Below are positions 59,384 through 64,000 of a stretch of DNA of 64,000 nt, piece after piece; the first letter of the stretch is position 1, and every line of letters starts with the position of its first letter. The stretch covers positions 167,176 through 231,175 of the forward strand of contig NZ_BMRG01000006.1 of assembly GCF_014648515.1 (NCBI RefSeq), written 5' to 3'. The stretch is from Saccharothrix coeruleofusca. Its GTDB lineage: Bacteria > Actinomycetota > Actinomycetes > Mycobacteriales > Pseudonocardiaceae. The translations under genes were made by a program, and so were the position numbers. Below the pieces are notes generated by a model. That model saw only the letters and a program-made list of their open reading frames with translations. It was not told the origin of the DNA and ran no database searches.

Positions 59384-59464
59384 TACGCCGAATGCGGGGT
59401 GGTGCAACACGGGGCCGCCCCGCTTCCACCACCGCGACCGCTGTTGCAGGTAGCGTGCCGTGCC

Positions 59465-60262
59465 GTGAGCACCACTCCGGAACCACCGCCGTCGCACGTG
59501 CGTGCCGCGTTCGGCGCGAGGGACGCCGTGCCGGAGTTGATCGACGGCGGCCCCGCCTGGCGGTGCGGCGACGCCGCGATCCGCCCGGCGGGCAACCCCG
59601 CCGAGGCGACCTGGGTCGCCAAGACCCTCGACGCGCTCACCGTGGACGACCTGCGCGTCGCCCGCCCCCTCCGCTCGACCGACGGCCGCTACGTGGTCGG
59701 CGGGTGGGCGGCCACCAAGTACCTGGCAGGCCGGGCCGAGCCGCGCCACGACGAGGTCGTGTCCGTGGCCGTGCGGCTGCACCAGGCCACCGCCGGGCTG
59801 CCCCGGCCGCGCTTCCTCGACGCCCGCAACGGCCTGTTCGCCCGCGCCGACCGGTGCGCCTGGGACGAGGAGGACGTCGACCTCAACCCCGAGCTGGGTG
59901 GTCGGCTGTTCGAGCTGCTCGCCGCCTACCGCAAGCCGGTCACCCTCAAGCCGCAGGTCGTGCACGGCGACCTGTTCGGCAACGTGCTGTTCGCCGGGGA
60001 CGCCGCGCCCGCGATCATCGACTTCACCGCCTACTGGCGTCCCGCCGAGTGGGCCGCCGCGGTGGTCGTGGTCGACGCGCTGGCCTGGGGCGGTGCCGAC
60101 CCCGGCATCCTGCGGCGCTGGGCTCACCTGGCCGAGTGGCCGCAGGCGCTGCTGCGCGCGACCCTGTTCCGCCTGGCCGTGCACGCGATGCACGCGCGGT
60201 CGAGCACGCGGTCGCTGGCCGGGCTGGAGCAGGTGGCGGCGCAGGTCATCAGCCTGCTGTAA
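59465..60262 (+). CDS. TIGR02569 aminoglycoside-phosphotransferase-like protein
   Basis: 265-residue kinase-fold protein of the actinobacterial TIGR02569 family (Rv3205c). The catalytic loop VVHGDLFGNVLF and the metal-binding DFTAYWRPAEW are present; the N-lobe is short. Function unknown; aminoglycosides are an unlikely natural substrate. GTG 59465 follows TAGCGT with an eight-base gap, so it is probably leaderless. Same place after moeZ as in mycobacteria. Confidence 0.87.
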   Translation: MSTTPEPPPSHVRAAFGARDAVPELIDGGPAWRCGDAAIRPAGNPAEATWVAKTLDALTVDDLRVARPLRSTDGRYVVGGWAATKYLAGRAEPRHDEVVSVAVRLHQATAGLPRPRFLDARNGLFARADRCAWDEEDVDLNPELGGRLFELLAAYRKPVTLKPQVVHGDLFGNVLFAGDAAPAIIDFTAYWRPAEWAAAVVVVDALAWGGADPGILRRWAHLAEWPQALLRATLFRLAVHAMHARSSTRSLAGLEQVAAQVISLL

Positions 60263-60410
60263 GCCCTCGCCACTACCCCTCAGCACCACCCCTCGCCGCT
60301 ACCTCACCGAGCGATCCTCACCGCCGTGCGGCGCGGGATGAGCAGGCAAGTTCGCACGGAGGAAACACACCACGGCGCGGCGTTAACAGCCCGTTCTTAC
60401 CGTCGGCCAG

Positions 60411-62422
<2,012 letters not shown>

Positions 62423-62426
<4 letters not shown>

Positions 62427-63868
62427 GGAAGGTCGTCATCGTGGGCTACGGCATGGCCGGGGCCCGGCTGGCCGACGAGATCCGCCGCCGCGACCCGGAG
62501 GCCGAGCGGGTCGCGCTGACCGTGCTGGGCGACGAGGCGCACCCGGCCTACAACCGGGTGCTGCTCTCCAGCGTGGTGGCGGGGTCGCTGCCCGCCGACG
62601 CGGTGCGGCTGCACGACCCGGACTGGGCCGCCCGCCAGCGCGTGGACCTGCGGCTGGGCGGGTCGGTGGGCAAGATCGACCGGACCCGCCGGGTGGTGCA
62701 CGTGGACGACACCGAGGTCGCCTACGACGCGCTGGTGCTGGCCACGGGCGCGCGCTCGTGGCTGCCGCCGACGAAGGGGCTGGTGGACGCCGACGGCACG
62801 CCCGCGCCGGGCGTGGTGGCGTTCCGGTCGCTGGACGACTGCGAGCGGATCATCGCGGCGGCGGGCCCCGGCGCGCCGGTGGCGGTGCTGGGCGGCGGCC
62901 TGCTGGGGCTGGAGGCGGCGCGCGGGCTGGCCGCGCGCGGCTGCCTGGTGACCGTGGTGCACCCGGTCGGCCACCTGATGGAGCGCCAGCTCGACGCGGG
63001 CGCGGGCCGGGTGCTGGCGCGCACGCTGACCGGGCTGGGCATCGAGTTCCGGCTCGGCGCGCTGGCCGCGGAGTACCTGCCCGGCGAGGGGCTGGCGCTG
63101 GACGACGGCACGCGCGTGCCCGCCGAGCTGGTGGTGGTCTCGGCGGGGGTGCGGGCGCAGACGGCGCTGGCCGCCGAGGCGGGCATCGAGGTCGACCGGG
63201 GTGTGCTGGTCGACGACGCGCTGCGCACCAGCGACCCCAGGGTGCACGCCATCGGCGACTGCGCCCAGCACGTCGGCACGGTGTCCGGCCTGGTGCAGCC
63301 CGCGTGGGACCAGGCGGCGGTGCTGGCCGACCGGCTCACCGGGACCGCGCCCGCCGCCCGCTACCGGGGCACCACCGTGGTCACCCGGCTCAAGGCGCGC
63401 GACGTGGACCTGGCCGCGCTGGGCGACGTGCACGTGGAGGTGGACGCCCCGGACGCGGAGGTGCTGTGCTTCCAGGACCCGGCGCGCGGCCGGTACGCCA
63501 AGCTGGTGCTGCGCGACGACCGGGTGACCGGCGCGATCGTGCTCGGCGCGCCGGACGCGGCGGCGGCCATCACCCAGCTCTACGACCGGGGCCTGCCCGC
63601 GCCGACCGACCGGCTGGCGCTGCTGCTGGGCCGCGCCCTGCCCGGCGAGTCCGCCACCGCCAGCCCCGCCGACCTGCCTTCCAGCGCCGTGGTGTGCCGG
63701 TGCAACACGGTCAGCAAGGGCCAGCTGGTGGGCGCGTGGCGGGCGGGCGCGACGACGGTGTCGGCGCTGGCCGAGGCCACCCGCGCGACCACCGGCTGCG
63801 GCGGCTGCAAGGACGCGGTGTGCGGCATCGTCGACTGGCTGGCCGCCTCACAGCCCCAGCCCGTCTGA
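62423..63868 (+). CDS. NirB/NasB-like FAD reductase with BFD iron-sulfur domain
   Basis: 481-residue NAD(P)H-dependent flavoprotein: GYGMAGARLADEI and the second dinucleotide loop LGGGLLGLEAARGLA, with AIGDCAQH near residue 277. The C-terminus adds a BFD-like 2Fe-2S domain (VVCRCNTVSKG and GCGGCKDAVCG, four Cys). It lacks the sirohaem part of full NirB. It most likely passes electrons to NasA, which it overlaps by four bases. Alternatively it is the reductase half of a split nitrite reductase. Confidence 0.88.
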
Positions 63869-63967
63869 TGTGCGGGGGAGTTGCCGCCCGCGACACGCGG
63901 TCCAACACCGGGGTAATGCGGCTTTCCTAGGTTTCCGGCAACCAGAACCACAGGTCCGGGAGGTCCG

Positions 63968-64000
63968 ATGAGCACGGTGGTGGAAACCGCGAGCGCCGAA
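63968..64000 (+). CDS. Start of a gene cut by the window end
   Basis: ATG 63968, preceded by GGGAGGTCC, opens MSTVVETASAE to the window edge. Same strand, 99 bases after the reductase; a nitrate transporter or nitrite reductase subunit would fit, but eleven residues cannot decide. Confidence 0.6.
   Translation, partial: MSTVVETASAE

Larger units (their letters stand above)
59009..59464. other. 456-bp intergenic region with palindromic and tandem repeats
   Basis: In order: 99-bp palindrome copy B (59032-59130), a 48-base gap, six 22-bp units (59179-59310), a 16-bp palindrome at 59368, then the leaderless promoter of the next gene (TAGCGT at 59451-59456). No other ORF is supported. Confidence 0.85.

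Noticed and set aside
60263-60410. GlnR box upstream of nasA (GTTAACAGCCCGTTCTTACC)
   Set aside because: Only loosely fits the paired GTNAC/GAAAC pattern; nitrogen control is expected for this operon but the site is not convincing by eye.

Overview
The window reads as chromosomal DNA of a high-GC actinobacterium. Gene order, not any single gene, is the strongest clue. From base 1 to about 42.2 kb the order LOG, folP2, DivIVA-like, tag, DUF3117, glgA/glgC, O-methyltransferase, sigE-rseA-htrA-tatB, mrp, DUF1003, MgtE-like, stress protein, lpqY-sugABC, corA follows the Mycobacterium tuberculosis Rv1205-Rv1239c block. From about 48.4 to 60.3 kb the order PQQ-like protein, DEAD helicase, ferritin-like, DUF3107, TetR, DUF3152, moeZ, TIGR02569 follows Rv3212-Rv3205c. 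The insertions between these genes, the absence of mycobacterial PE/PPE genes and the many GTG and leaderless starts suggest a Pseudonocardiales relative (Actinosynnema/Saccharothrix/Lentzea type). That assignment is inference. No rRNA, tRNA, CRISPR array, insertion sequence or origin was seen.

Layout. 0-6.3 kb: two LOG-type phosphoribohydrolases, a secreted CocE-like hydrolase, a FolP2 paralogue, a PadR/membrane-protein pair, and a DivIVA-SRPBCC-tag operon. 6.4-13.4 kb: a PaaX/PaaG-like pair, DUF3117, an M17 aminopeptidase, a divergent LysR/MFS pair and a lipoprotein. 13.5-16.0 kb: divergent glgA and glgC (ADP-glucose and maltose-1-phosphate synthesis). 16.3-21.7 kb: the SigE envelope-stress operon (sigE-rseA, then htrA and tatB), then mrp. 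21.8-29.2 kb: an accessory stretch with MarR, DUF1003 and MgtE-like proteins, PhzF, a small-molecule kinase, a CoA-ester lyase, a decayed ATPase pseudogene and an acyl-CoA dehydrogenase. 29.5-34.4 kb: a stress protein and the lpqY-sugABC trehalose importer, which with glgC/glgA places two arms of trehalose/alpha-glucan metabolism in one window. 34.6-39.8 kb: a short-chain dehydrogenase, an AbiE type IV toxin-antitoxin pair, a membrane protein, and a ParB-like/phosphoesterase pair. 39.9-44.1 kb: corA, with a leader ORF upstream and a 31-residue membrane peptide downstream, flanked by two DUF2332 paralogues. 44.7-48.4 kb: membrane proteins, a PHP phosphoesterase and a RecB-type nuclease. 48.4-60.3 kb: the second conserved block, interrupted by a TetR/hydrolase pair. 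60.4-64 kb: start of an assimilatory nitrate-reduction operon.

The most unusual content lies between genes. Three unrelated repeat families sit just downstream of stop codons in the same orientation as the gene they follow: a 22-bp tandem repeat (five loci), a 47-bp two-part module (six copies at four loci), and a 99-bp nested palindrome (two copies). The two palindrome copies differ at six paired stem positions, and all six changes are compensatory. Also notable are a perfect LexA (SOS) box on the predicted promoter of a 31-codon leaderless ORF ahead of the DUF3152 gene, and a corA leader in which a 22-codon ORF is enclosed by an 8-bp complementary pair.
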